Source: Flavobacterium piscis
Lineage (GTDB): Bacteria > Bacteroidota > Bacteroidia > Flavobacteriales > Flavobacteriaceae
Assembly (NCBI RefSeq): GCF_001686925.1
Contig: NZ_LVEN01000044.1
Coordinates: forward strand, 62,001 to 126,000
Length of the DNA: 64,000 nucleotides
Reading direction: 5' to 3'
Positions within the stretch are counted from its first letter, which is position 1; every line of letters begins with the position of its first letter. Position numbers and translations under genes: made by a program. The notes beneath the pieces are model-generated. The model made no database searches, was not told where the DNA came from, and saw only the letters and a program-made list of their open reading frames with translations. This document shows, one piece after another, positions 8,538 through 16,845 of the stretch.

Positions 8538-9065
8538 ATGATTTTAATTCAGTTTACAGGATTATCAGGTTCAGGGAAAACAACATTGGCTCAGAATGTT
8601 CGCCATTTGTTAGCGGATAAAAGTTATAGTGTTGAGATCGTTGATGGAGATGTTTATCGTAAAACTATTTGTAGTGATTTAGGATTTTCGAGAGAAGACA
8701 GATACGAAAATATCAGACGTTTGTTTCAGGTAGGACAAAATTTTGTGAAAGAAAATACAATTGTTTTAATGTCAGTCATTAATCCTTATGAAAATCTGCG
8801 TAACGAGTTAAGAACCTATGAATTTGTGAGAACGGTATATTTAGATTGTTCGATAGCCAACCTTATCAAAAGAGATCCAAAAGGATTGTATCAGAAAGCT
8901 TTGCTGCCGGATCACGACATTAATAAAATTAATCATTTTACCGGAATAAGCGATGTTTTCGAAATTCCATGCAATGCAGATTTAGTTTTAAAAACAGATT
9001 TGGAAACGGAGATTTTTTCTACTAATAAACTATATGATTTCATCATTAAAAATTTATCTGAATAA
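8538..9065 (+). CDS. Adenylyl-sulfate (APS) kinase, CysC-like
   Basis: This 175-aa cytosolic kinase phosphorylates adenylyl sulfate to PAPS, the sulfate donor. The P-loop is GLSGSGKTT (residues 8-16). The APS site motifs are VDGD (35-38), SDLGFS (46-51) and RYENIRR (55-61), followed by KRDPKGLYQKA and FTGISDVFEIP, all family hallmarks. It is slightly shorter than E. coli CysC and has INPYENLR where most have SPYRxxR. It is the first gene of a three-gene run ending in a sulfotransferase, so its PAPS is probably meant for sulfation rather than sulfate reduction. No ATP sulfurylase is nearby. Confidence 0.88.
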   Translation: MILIQFTGLSGSGKTTLAQNVRHLLADKSYSVEIVDGDVYRKTICSDLGFSREDRYENIRRLFQVGQNFVKENTIVLMSVINPYENLRNELRTYEFVRTVYLDCSIANLIKRDPKGLYQKALLPDHDINKINHFTGISDVFEIPCNADLVLKTDLETEIFSTNKLYDFIIKNLSE

Positions 9066-9083
9066 TTTAATTTTTCACAGCAT

Positions 9084-9761
9084 ATGAATCCTTCTTCAAG
9101 TAAACTTCCGGTTTCTTTTTCAATCGATCAATTGCAAGAAGATCTTGTAATATGCGAAAATGATTTGTGGACACCACATTTTAATACCAATCGATACGAA
9201 GGAAACTGGACAAGCGTTTCCCTCAGGTCGCAATCGGGTTTGGTAAATGATATTACCTCTTTTCCAAACAAAGAATATCTAAATACCAGTTTACTGGATC
9301 GCTGTCATTATTTTAAAGAGATTATGGATTGGTTTCAATGCGAAAAAGAAGCCGTGAGATTACTTCGATTAGATCCCAAAAGTGAAATTAAAGAACATGT
9401 AGATAATGATACCTCTTATGAAGATGGTTTTTTTAGAATTCATATCCCTATTGTAACCAACGATAATGTGTTTTTTTATGTAGATAAAAAACGTGTTCCT
9501 ATGAAAATGGGAGAATGTTGGTATGCCAATTTTCAGCTTCCGCATAGCGTAGAAAATAAAAGTACTGAGCCACGTATTCATTTTACACTTGATTGTATAA
9601 GAAATGATTGGTCTGACGAATTGTTTACTAAGATGGGTTTTGATGTAAATGAATCACCAAAGGAGAATCAATATTCAGATGAAGTAAAACAGCAGATTAT
9701 TGCTGAGCTTTCCCGAAATCCATCAGAAGCCGGAGCTAAAATCATTGCAGATCTGCAATAA
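9084..9761 (+). CDS. Aspartyl/asparaginyl beta-hydroxylase-like 2-oxoglutarate dioxygenase
   Basis: This 225-aa protein has a cupin-fold Asp/Asn hydroxylase core at about residues 90-172. His105 and Asp107 (KEHVDND) with His154 (LPHSVEN) look like the iron ligands. Arg118, His120 (FRIHIPI) and Arg164 (PRIHF) fit the 2-oxoglutarate pocket. The motif GECWYANFQLPH is typical of the bacterial branch. It has no signal peptide, so it acts in the cytosol. It starts 18 bp after the APS kinase gene and ends 15 bp before the sulfotransferase. Family knowledge says it hydroxylates an amino-acid or peptide side chain; linking that to sulfation is inference. Confidence 0.8.
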   Translation: MNPSSSKLPVSFSIDQLQEDLVICENDLWTPHFNTNRYEGNWTSVSLRSQSGLVNDITSFPNKEYLNTSLLDRCHYFKEIMDWFQCEKEAVRLLRLDPKSEIKEHVDNDTSYEDGFFRIHIPIVTNDNVFFYVDKKRVPMKMGECWYANFQLPHSVENKSTEPRIHFTLDCIRNDWSDELFTKMGFDVNESPKENQYSDEVKQQIIAELSRNPSEAGAKIIADLQ

Positions 9762-9776
9762 AAATAAAATCGTAAA

Positions 9777-10736
9777 ATGGAAAATATAAATCATCCACTT
9801 TTCAACTGGATTCCTGTTACATTAATCGAAAAAGACAATGAAATTTATTTTGAATGGATTTATTTGGCAGACCTAAAATATGCCGATCCGTTTTTTGATG
9901 AAACGCTTGCAAAGTGTAAAAGTCATCCTTATAATTCAAAGCCATTTAAAGTAATAAGTACGGTAAAAAATCTTATAGATTGGTCTAATGAACTGATTTC
10001 GGTCGAACTAAAATCATTGGTCTTTCATGTCTCCAGATGCGGTTCTACAATGTTGAGCCAGTCTTTGGCGAGTTCTTCAGAAAATGTAATGATTTCTGAA
10101 GCGCCAATTATCGATCAAATTTTAAGAAGCGATCTTTTTAGTTTGGATAAAAAAACAATGCTAATACATTCAATAATAAAATTATTGGGACAAAAAAGAT
10201 TTCCCGAACAACAGCATTTAATCATAAAACTTGATGCCTGGCATATTTTTAAGGCTTCGTATTTAAGATCCATTTTTCTTGAAATGCCTTTTGCTTTACT
10301 TTATAGAAATCCAACAGAAGTTTTAAAATCCCATCAGAAAATGATGGGAATGCATATGGTTCCAAATGTATTGCCTTCTAACGTTTTTGGTATTTCTCCT
10401 AAGGAGATTAATGAAGTAAGTTTTGAACAATATGGCGCCTTGGTATTGGAAAAATATTTTCAGGGATTTCTTGATTTTTACAAAACAGATCAAAACGTTG
10501 TAATGCTCAATTATAATGAAGGAATGAAAGCTGTTGTTGAAAAATTCGTAGCCTTTATAAAAGTGCATTATTCTAATGATGAAGGTAACAAAATGTACGA
10601 TCGTTTAAAAAGACATTCTAAAAATGAAAGCGCGGTTTTTGCCGGAGATCAGTTTAAAGAAGAAACTTTGCAGATCGACTTTTCGAGGCTCGATGTTTTG
10701 CATGAAAAATTGAATAACAGCGTAGTTGCGTATTGA
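9777..10736 (+). CDS. PAPS-dependent sulfotransferase family protein
   Basis: This 319-aa protein has the two signature PAPS-binding loops: the 5'-phosphosulfate loop HVSRCGSTMLSQ (residues 84-95, in place of the usual GxxRSGTT) and the 3'-phosphate motif YRNPTEVLKS (176-185). It lacks a membrane anchor or signal, so it is cytosolic and differs from Golgi or outer-membrane types. It probably takes PAPS from the APS kinase two genes upstream. The acceptor is unknown; the middle gene is a hydroxylase, so a freshly made hydroxyl group is a reasonable guess. The N-terminal 80 residues are unfamiliar to me. Confidence 0.8.
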   Translation: MENINHPLFNWIPVTLIEKDNEIYFEWIYLADLKYADPFFDETLAKCKSHPYNSKPFKVISTVKNLIDWSNELISVELKSLVFHVSRCGSTMLSQSLASSSENVMISEAPIIDQILRSDLFSLDKKTMLIHSIIKLLGQKRFPEQQHLIIKLDAWHIFKASYLRSIFLEMPFALLYRNPTEVLKSHQKMMGMHMVPNVLPSNVFGISPKEINEVSFEQYGALVLEKYFQGFLDFYKTDQNVVMLNYNEGMKAVVEKFVAFIKVHYSNDEGNKMYDRLKRHSKNESAVFAGDQFKEETLQIDFSRLDVLHEKLNNSVVAY

Positions 10737-10783
10737 TAGAGTTGAAAATGGAGGTGAAATTTCTTTCTGTTTTAATAATGATG

Positions 10784-10791
10784 TATTTTTG
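10784..10791 (+). promoter_or_regulatory. -7 promoter box for trmH
   Basis: TATTTTTG followed by C matches the Bacteroidota -7 consensus TAnnTTTG, 17 bp before the trmH start. No clear -33 TTG is seen at the expected distance. Confidence 0.4.
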
Positions 10792-10808
10792 CGGCAAACA
10801 CGAATAAA

Positions 10809-11471
10809 ATGATTGATTTAGATTACCTCGCTTTCCTTGAAAATATACTGACTGATAACCGCAAAGAAAAATTTTTAAAAGTACTCGGAAATCGTACCAA
10901 ACATTTTACGGTTGTTGTCGAAGATGTTTTTCAGATGCACAATACAAGCGCTGTGATGCGTAGTTGTGAGGTTTTCGGGATTCAGGAACTGAATGTTATC
11001 GAACAGCGTTACGGAAAGAAGATTGATAAAGAAATTGCAATGGGCGCTCAAAAATGGGTAGACATTAATCAGTTTGATTCTGTTAAGACTTGTATTTCGA
11101 CTTTAAAAGAGCAGGGATATCAAATTATTGCCACAACGCCTCATGAAAATGATTGTTTGCTGGAGGATTTCGATATTACAAAACCAAGTGCTTTATTTTT
11201 TGGAACAGAAAGAGACGGATTGTCAGAAGAAATTCTCGAAAAAGCAGATGGTTTTCTTAAAATTCCAATGGTTGGTTTTACAGAAAGTCTGAATATTTCT
11301 GTTTCTGCCGCGATCATCATTCAAAACTTAACCAACAGATTACAAAAATCAGATATCAACTGGCATTTATCCGAAGAGGAAATTTTGGAGAAACGTTTGG
11401 CCTGGGCTAAAAATTCGATTAAAGATATTAAACGAATTGAAGCGCGTTATTTTGAAGAGAATCCGAGATAA
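10809..11471 (+). CDS. trmH: tRNA (guanosine-2'-O-)-methyltransferase, TrmH family (SpoU)
   Basis: This 220-aa SPOUT-fold enzyme methylates the 2'-hydroxyl of a tRNA guanosine, G18 by homology. The three SpoU motifs are present: NTSAVMRSCEVFG (about residues 38-50), FFGTERDGLS (about 131-140) and IPMVGFTESLNISVSAAI (about 153-170). The C-terminal tail EEEILEKRLAWAKNSI is the extra helix of the TrmH branch rather than TrmL. It is a single gene with its own -7 box. Downstream lies a 600-bp gap full of repeats, then a convergent gene. Confidence 0.88.
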   Translation: MIDLDYLAFLENILTDNRKEKFLKVLGNRTKHFTVVVEDVFQMHNTSAVMRSCEVFGIQELNVIEQRYGKKIDKEIAMGAQKWVDINQFDSVKTCISTLKEQGYQIIATTPHENDCLLEDFDITKPSALFFGTERDGLSEEILEKADGFLKIPMVGFTESLNISVSAAIIIQNLTNRLQKSDINWHLSEEEILEKRLAWAKNSIKDIKRIEARYFEENPR

Positions 11472-11507
11472 GTTGCTAAGAGGCTAAGTTACTAAGTTGC
11501 TAAGAAT
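11470..11507. repeat. CTAAG-unit repeat, left arm
   Basis: Four CTAAG units spaced 8-10 nt apart start at the trmH stop codon. The inverted partner is at 12032-12069, just before the convergent PepSY gene. Compared with the compact hairpin at 2752-2828, the two arms here are about 525 nt apart. Confidence 0.7.
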
Positions 11508-11597
11508 ATAGTTTTTGTTTGACAGGTGAGTAATAATTGTAGATTTAATCTCGCGAATTCACAAAGTTTTATTTTAAAAAGTAAGATTAAATAGCGT

Positions 11598-11844
11598 CCA
11601 GTTAAAGCTAAATGTCATTAAATTAAGTCTTTATAAAATCAAATTATTACAAATCAAATCCGTTTCTATCCGCGTTTTTACGAAGTAAATCTGTTTTATC
11701 CGCGTCAAAATTAGACGCTGATTTCACTGATTCGCTAAAGCGAAAACGCTGATAAAAACGGATTTTTATAATTACTTTCTTGATTAAACGGTTAAGTAAT
11801 TTTGTAGATTTTTTCTTAACTTAATGAAGTTGAACTTTAGCTGG
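11598..11844. repeat. MITE-like palindromic element A, copy 2
   Basis: This element of about 247 bp has imperfect 30-nt terminal inverted repeats (starting CCAGTTAAAGC and ending TTTAGCTGG). It also has the same internal arms as the copy at 8200-8432 (AAATCCGTTT...ATCCGCG and its inverted form near 11743-11767). It has no coding capacity and lies between the CTAAG arms. Confidence 0.75.
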
Positions 11845-11864
11845 ATGAAAATATTAACGGAAAC

Positions 11865-11910
11865 AAAAAGGCTTTAGCCAAACCAATAAAGTTTGTCTAA
11901 AGCCTTTTTT
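11865..11910. terminator. Stem-loop terminator
   Basis: AAAAAGGCTTTAG and CTAAAGCCTTTTT form a long stem, extended inward by CAAAC/GTTTG across one unpaired base per side, with a T-run on each strand. It could end trmH transcription or the PepSY transcript from the other side. Confidence 0.8.
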
Positions 11911-12031
11911 CTATTTAAATCGTATTCCCCTAGCTGAAGCTATGGGCTATGCAAAAAAAACTTTGCAGCTTCGCTCCCGATAGCTACCGGGATTACGAGA
12001 AATTTTGAGTAAAATTCAACAGAAGTTGTCA

Positions 12032-12069
12032 AACTTAGAACCTTAGCAACTTAGCGCCTTAGTATCTTT
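12032..12069. repeat. CTAAG-unit repeat, right arm
   Basis: Units of CTTAG at 8-10 nt spacing form the inverse of the arm at 11470-11507. They directly precede the stop of the convergent PepSY gene. Confidence 0.7.
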
Positions 12070-12073
12070 GAAG

Positions 12074-13672
12074 CTATTTCTTCAAAAACAAAATAAATCC
12101 CAAAATACTAACAATCAAAATGGTTAATGCGGCTACAACCATTGTAAGATCACGAATATTTTTTCCTGCCCAATCCATAAATAAAAATTTATGGAGAATA
12201 GCAAAAGAATAACCTTCGACCATATCACTGTTTTTAACTACGGCAGCTAATCTTGAAGTAGCAGTTTCGATAAAATACGTTGTTTTTTCCGGCGTGTCAT
12301 ATGCCAATTTTACAACAGGCAATCTTTTATTGACAAAGCCATATTCACGACTGCTAAAATCGGTTAAGAGTTTAGAATCTAATAATTTTACGTTTTCTAA
12401 AGAAACATGAGGTTCATCTGAACCTTGATCCATTTCGCAACAAGCAAGTTTAGGCGCTCCATCTGTAAAATAATAAGCTAGAAATTCAGCGTATTTAAAG
12501 TCCAGATTTGGCACGACTTTATTGGTTGCAGCATTAATATAAATTACCTCAGATTTTGGATCATCTTTTTTATTCCATTTTGCATTAGAATCTGATTTCG
12601 ATGTTTTGAATTTTTGTTTTTCAAGCAATTCACAACGGAAATATGTGGTGTCATTTAAAGTAATAATACTCGCGTTCTGAAAACGGCTCCAGTCTAAATC
12701 CAGCTTATTATTGGCCACCGGAATTTCTTTTGTTTCGAATGTGGGTTCGTAAACCATTTGCGATAAAGTATACGGATTCCATTTTGTCGTGGCGTGATAG
12801 GCTCCGCTAAAAGCAAATGTCAAAGTAAAAAGCGAAACCCAAATTCCAATTTGACGATGGTATTTTCTAAGTCCTTTTTTAGGAGCTAAACTATCTGTTT
12901 TTTTAAATTGTTTCCATAGTAAACCATAAATTAAAATTCCGCTCAAGGCAGAAAAGCCAATGATAGACAATAAGAAAATCATCGTAATGATTCGGATACT
13001 ATTGTTTGAAATGGCATCAATAAAAGACCAGTTATGAAAAGTATCAAAGAACCAGATAAACGCTTGTCTTGATGTTGGGTTATAAGTGGCCAATTTACCG
13101 GAAGATGTTTCTACATAAACCTGCATGGCATCAGGGCGATCGAAACTTAATTTGTACACCGGCAAATAACGATTGACATATTTGTATTGCGAAGTAAATT
13201 CGGTTACAACTTCACTATTTTTTACTGCGCTTTTTTGATCGTCCAGAAAATAACGCGAAAGCCATTCGGCATATTTTTGATCTCCGTTTTCCAGTTTTTT
13301 GGCTGTTGCGGTATCAAAATACCAAAGTTCGCCAATTATAGTTTTTAGCTGATAATAGGTCTTATTGTTGAAAGTGACAATTCTGAAATTTTTGAATTGC
13401 GTTAGTTCATTTTTTTGTAAAACTTCCTGAATCGAAAAGTGCAATTGCGTTTTATCAATTACTTGCGTTTCGAGTTTTTCGTGTGCAATTTCAGGTTTAA
13501 AAAAATGTGCCATAAACGGATGCATCAATCCTGAAAGTGTCCAGAAAATTACTGGAATAATGGTAATTAACCCAATCACACGGTGCCATTTGTACATGTG
13601 CTGTTTGACTTTCCTGATAAATTTAGAATCTTTCTTTTTAGATTTTTTGGCTTGATTTATTTCTTTGCTCAT
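12074..13672 (-). CDS. PepSY-associated transmembrane protein (putative inner-membrane reductase for metal uptake)
   Basis: This 532-aa protein starts with a basic tail, then a first helix (IGLITIIPVIFWTLSGLMHP). It carries periplasmic PepSY-type segments (motifs GELWYFDTATAKK and SGKLATYNPTSRQ, repeated later as SRLAAVVKNSD). Further helices lie at about residues 235-255, 275-292 and 508-530. Histidines in the helices (MYKWHR, HNWS, KYHRQIG, HATTKWN) suit heme or metal binding. PepSY_TM proteins beside TonB receptors reduce ferric siderophores in the periplasm in pseudomonads (FpvG/FpvH-type); a role in iron or copper release is inferred. It lies about 170 bp downstream of the receptor, with a long palindrome between. 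Confidence 0.83.
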   Translation of the reverse strand: MSKEINQAKKSKKKDSKFIRKVKQHMYKWHRVIGLITIIPVIFWTLSGLMHPFMAHFFKPEIAHEKLETQVIDKTQLHFSIQEVLQKNELTQFKNFRIVTFNNKTYYQLKTIIGELWYFDTATAKKLENGDQKYAEWLSRYFLDDQKSAVKNSEVVTEFTSQYKYVNRYLPVYKLSFDRPDAMQVYVETSSGKLATYNPTSRQAFIWFFDTFHNWSFIDAISNNSIRIITMIFLLSIIGFSALSGILIYGLLWKQFKKTDSLAPKKGLRKYHRQIGIWVSLFTLTFAFSGAYHATTKWNPYTLSQMVYEPTFETKEIPVANNKLDLDWSRFQNASIITLNDTTYFRCELLEKQKFKTSKSDSNAKWNKKDDPKSEVIYINAATNKVVPNLDFKYAEFLAYYFTDGAPKLACCEMDQGSDEPHVSLENVKLLDSKLLTDFSSREYGFVNKRLPVVKLAYDTPEKTTYFIETATSRLAAVVKNSDMVEGYSFAILHKFLFMDWAGKNIRDLTMVVAALTILIVSILGFILFLKK

Positions 13673-13698
13673 ATTTTGAGTTTTTATGATTTGCTTGA

Positions 13699-13844
13699 TT
13701 TTTCACCACAGATTAAAAGAATTAAAAAGATTTTTGAACCATTAAGAGATTAAGAAAAGTTAAGCTTAATGAAACTTAATATCTTAATGGTTCAAAATTT
13801 AAACTTCCTTAATCTTTTTAATCCTTTTAATCTGTGGTGAAAAC
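13699..13844. repeat. Long AT-rich palindrome between receptor and PepSY gene
   Basis: Arms of about 55 and 70 nt fold back on each other. Outer parts are CACCACAGATTAAAAG and its inverse at 13828-13843; inner parts are GAACCATTAAGA and its inverse near 13782-13793. It lies between co-directional genes, so it could attenuate PepSY expression or protect the receptor mRNA 3' end. It looks like a dispersed element rather than a classical terminator. Confidence 0.75.
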
Positions 13845-16007
13845 TTATTTTTTTAAGGAAAAATTATACTGTATTCCAAATACAAATGTTCTTGGTGCCG
13901 CTGCTGTGTAAGTAGGTTGAGCATTTGTTGTATTGGCTCTCGAAACATTATAAGCATATAATTTATCCGTTAGGTTAAGCACGTTTCCGTATACTTCAAT
14001 TTTTTTCCATTGATAACCCACTCTGGCGTTGAATATATTATATCCGCTGTATTTTACAGTATTTATCTGATCCTGATAATAGCTTCCAACAAGCTGCCAT
14101 TCTACAGAAGTTCTAAGATTTGGAAGCCAGTTTGGATAATAACTTACCTCAGAATTTCCGGACCATTTGGGTGCTGCAGGCATTTCTTTTCCGTTTAAAT
14201 CCTGAACAGGATCGCTTGGTTTGTCCGAAAGTTTAAAATCGATATAAGTGTGTTGCGCGTAAGTTCCGCCCAGACGAATATTCAATTGTTTTGAAGGACG
14301 ATACGAAGCGCCAAACTCAATTCCTTTATGACGTGTTTCTCCAGCCGAACGATAATCCGTTGAATTATCAGCGAGTTTAATGTTTAGTAACTCATTTTTA
14401 CCTTCCATATAATACAAAGCATAATCAAAATTTAATTTATTTTGAAAGAAAGAAAGCCAGCCGCCAACTTCGTAATTATTGAAAGTGGCAGGTTCAAGAT
14501 TATAATAAAAATCTGCAGGAATGCCAGTTGTTCCGCCTGTTCCGGGTTTTGTTCTAAAAATAGAAGTGATTCCGGGAGGCGCAAAACCTTGTGAATAATT
14601 GCCATAAAATCCGGCAAACTCAACTGGATTGTAATTGGTACCAGCTTTAAAGGTTACTTTATCATAAAGTTTACTTCCGGTAGAATTGTCAAGAGCATTG
14701 TCATAATTCACTTTCATATTGTCATAACGCCCGCCAACCGTAAGAATCAGTTTTTCAATCGGGTTAAAACTTATTTGCGCATAAGCTGCAGCGTTATAAA
14801 TGTCTGCAGTATAATCGGCTAATTTTGAGTCCGGATGCTGTGCAATGATTTCATAAGAATCGACGGTTTGTTTTCCCGCTTCTCCGGGATTCAAATTGGC
14901 CTTTAGATCAATAACATACGACCAGTAGGTTACTGGAGAATAATCGTATAAAGCACCCGCAACAAGTTTGGTATTTAAAAAATCAAACTTCTGAGTATGT
15001 TGTCCAATCGCCCCATAACTTTTAAAGTTATTCGAATTTACTTCGCCTTTTGCCGTTGTAGGATTTACAGTTGGGCTCCATCTGATTCCATACGAAGGAT
15101 TTTGGCCTAGTTTATTATCACGTAAATATCCTGTAATATAACTGCTCGAATTACTGTTCCAATCGTGTTCTAATGTTAATCGCGTTCGTAAAGCATCAGA
15201 TTTTCTATACGTGAAATTAGAAGTGCTTTTGTATGTTCTGTTGTTAAAAGCATCTTCGTTAACCGTTCCGCTCATGTCAGAATAATATTTTCCGTACATC
15301 GTGTTACTGATCAATCGGGTAGAAGTAGAAATATTGTAATCGATCCTCGCATTCAGATTGTCTTTATTGTAATCAGAATACGCCATCCAGCCATTTTCCT
15401 GTAAACTGGAAATTCCCGCAATATGAAAACCAACTTTGCCAATTGTTGCTCCGCCGGCAGCCTGAAATCTTCTGTAACCATAATTATCGGCCTGAACACC
15501 AAATTTAAATTCCGGATCAACTGGTGGTTTTAGCGAAATCAAATTGATAGTTCCTCCAACCGCTTCAGGTCCGTATAGCGAAGAAACAGGGCCTTTTACA
15601 ACCTCGATACTTTGCAAATTAAACTGATTAATTTCCAGTAAAGCATTGTGATTAAAAATTCCCATTGGGCGAATTGGCAAACCATCTTCGAGGTATAAAT
15701 AATAAGCATTGGTGGTCATTGGCTGACGAATAGACATCATGTGCTGCTCATTTCCTAAATTCACCATTAATACTCCCGGTGTTTTATTGATGATTTCGTA
15801 AACCGCCGTAGCTTTGGTTTCGTTGATTGTTTTGGCCGTGATTTTGCTTATTGCAACTGGAGTTTCTTTGCGTAAAGTGGCTGTACGATTGGCTGTTATA
15901 AAAACATTTTCCAATTCCTGAGATTTTGTTGTGTCTTTTTCTGTTTTATTCTGAGCTGCGACACATTGTCCTATAATTAGTAATAGGATGAGGGATATTT
16001 TTTTCAT
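13845..16007 (-). CDS. TonB-dependent outer-membrane receptor (siderophore/metal type)
   Basis: This 720-aa protein has a signal peptide (MKKISLILLLIIGQCVAA), a plug domain from about residue 35 to 160 (motifs ELENVFITANRT, IEVVKGPVSSLYGPEAVGG) and a 22-strand-type barrel to the end, closing with the expected aromatic strand FVFGIQYNFSLKK. It lacks the carboxypeptidase-like N-terminal domain of SusC proteins. The plug contains a Met/His-rich patch (NEQHMMSIRQPMTT), which might hint at copper rather than iron-siderophore transport. It is followed by a PepSY protein and preceded by two small Cys-motif proteins, which supports metal uptake. Confidence 0.88.
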   Translation of the reverse strand: MKKISLILLLIIGQCVAAQNKTEKDTTKSQELENVFITANRTATLRKETPVAISKITAKTINETKATAVYEIINKTPGVLMVNLGNEQHMMSIRQPMTTNAYYLYLEDGLPIRPMGIFNHNALLEINQFNLQSIEVVKGPVSSLYGPEAVGGTINLISLKPPVDPEFKFGVQADNYGYRRFQAAGGATIGKVGFHIAGISSLQENGWMAYSDYNKDNLNARIDYNISTSTRLISNTMYGKYYSDMSGTVNEDAFNNRTYKSTSNFTYRKSDALRTRLTLEHDWNSNSSSYITGYLRDNKLGQNPSYGIRWSPTVNPTTAKGEVNSNNFKSYGAIGQHTQKFDFLNTKLVAGALYDYSPVTYWSYVIDLKANLNPGEAGKQTVDSYEIIAQHPDSKLADYTADIYNAAAYAQISFNPIEKLILTVGGRYDNMKVNYDNALDNSTGSKLYDKVTFKAGTNYNPVEFAGFYGNYSQGFAPPGITSIFRTKPGTGGTTGIPADFYYNLEPATFNNYEVGGWLSFFQNKLNFDYALYYMEGKNELLNIKLADNSTDYRSAGETRHKGIEFGASYRPSKQLNIRLGGTYAQHTYIDFKLSDKPSDPVQDLNGKEMPAAPKWSGNSEVSYYPNWLPNLRTSVEWQLVGSYYQDQINTVKYSGYNIFNARVGYQWKKIEVYGNVLNLTDKLYAYNVSRANTTNAQPTYTAAAPRTFVFGIQYNFSLKK

Positions 16008-16099
16008 TTTAATTATATAAATTTTAAAAAATCAACCGGTATTCTCTTGGCAGAATACGGGAAAGGCTTCTCAAAAGAATTGAAAAGCGGGACTAAAAT

Positions 16100-16477
16100 T
16101 TATATAAAGTAAGATGGTGGATGAAAGATAGAGTTTGAAACCGAAATTGGTTTTTTATCGAAATAAGCAAAAATGGCTTTTCGTGTAGTTATTGGTACAA
16201 CTAATTTTAAATTACTCAACGAAATAGTATGAATATAAATGACTTCTGCTTTTTCTTTCAGGTTATCATGCATTTTTTTTTCGTTGTCAGCATATTTCTT
16301 AAGACTTTTTTGAAGCTCACAACGTCCATTACAGGAATTAAAAAGCATTTTGCGCTGCACACAAATGGTTTTCGAAATTTCATCCTGATTTAATTTGAAT
16401 GTAGTATAAACGCAGAAACTGCCAAATGATGGCATCAAAAGCATAAAGGAAAGAAATATGATTATGATTTTTTTCAA
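16100..16477 (-). CDS. Small exported protein with Cx9Cx3C motif (paralogue 1)
   Basis: The 125-aa product begins at a TTG codon (residues MKKIIIIFLSF) and has an N-terminal hydrophobic signal or anchor. A conserved block ICVQRKMLFNSCNGRC has cysteines spaced Cx9Cx3C, followed by a charged helix (LQKSLKKYADNEKK) and the C-terminal motif FHPPSYFI. Similar proteins in Bacteroidota sit next to TonB receptors or metal-efflux genes, so metal binding in the periplasm is plausible; no function is established to my knowledge. It lies 93 bp upstream of the receptor. Its near-identical core to the gene at 16846 shows recent duplication. Confidence 0.75.
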   Translation of the reverse strand: MKKIIIIFLSFMLLMPSFGSFCVYTTFKLNQDEISKTICVQRKMLFNSCNGRCELQKSLKKYADNEKKMHDNLKEKAEVIYIHTISLSNLKLVVPITTRKAIFAYFDKKPISVSNSIFHPPSYFI

Positions 16478-16534
16478 AGCTTGTTTCGTTGTTTTGTGTT
16501 TTTTTATTTTTAATGCAAATTAAAAGTTGAAATT

Positions 16535-16688
16535 TACCTTTAGGTACAAAATATTGGTAGCGTTTTTGATTTGAAATTCGTTGGCGTGCCGTAGGTACGC
16601 CATAATTATCATTTTGTAGTGTAACTATGGCACGCTAAATTTATTTCAATTGATATTTCCTAGCCATATTTGGTGCCTAACGGTACGA
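16535..16688. repeat. MITE-like palindromic element B
   Basis: Two imperfect arms of about 60 nt converge on a short centre. The left arm runs from ACCTTTAGGTACAAAATATT to GCGTGCCGTAGG, and the right arm is its inverse, ending GGTGCCTAACGGTAC. A single arm of the same type occurs at 8149-8212. It fills most of the gap between the two duplicated Cys-motif genes. No ORF is present. Confidence 0.75.
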
Positions 16689-16845
16689 ATTGTCAAACCA
16701 GCTTTGCAGAATCTCCTGCTGGAATGTCTTTTCATTTTATGAATTTTATATAATTTTAAATTTAAAATGTGCGTAAACACGGTTTCGTTGTTTGGCGAAC
16801 AACGAAATACATCTCAATACTAATTTGAAAATGTGATTTTAAAAA

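Noticed and set aside
8538..9065. Assimilatory sulfate reduction (cysteine synthesis) operon
   Set aside because: No ATP sulfurylase, PAPS reductase or sulfite reductase gene nearby; the neighbours are a hydroxylase and a sulfotransferase.
13845..16007. SusC-type polysaccharide transporter
   Set aside because: It lacks the N-terminal carboxypeptidase-like domain and a SusD partner; the length and the PepSY neighbour fit a metal or siderophore receptor.
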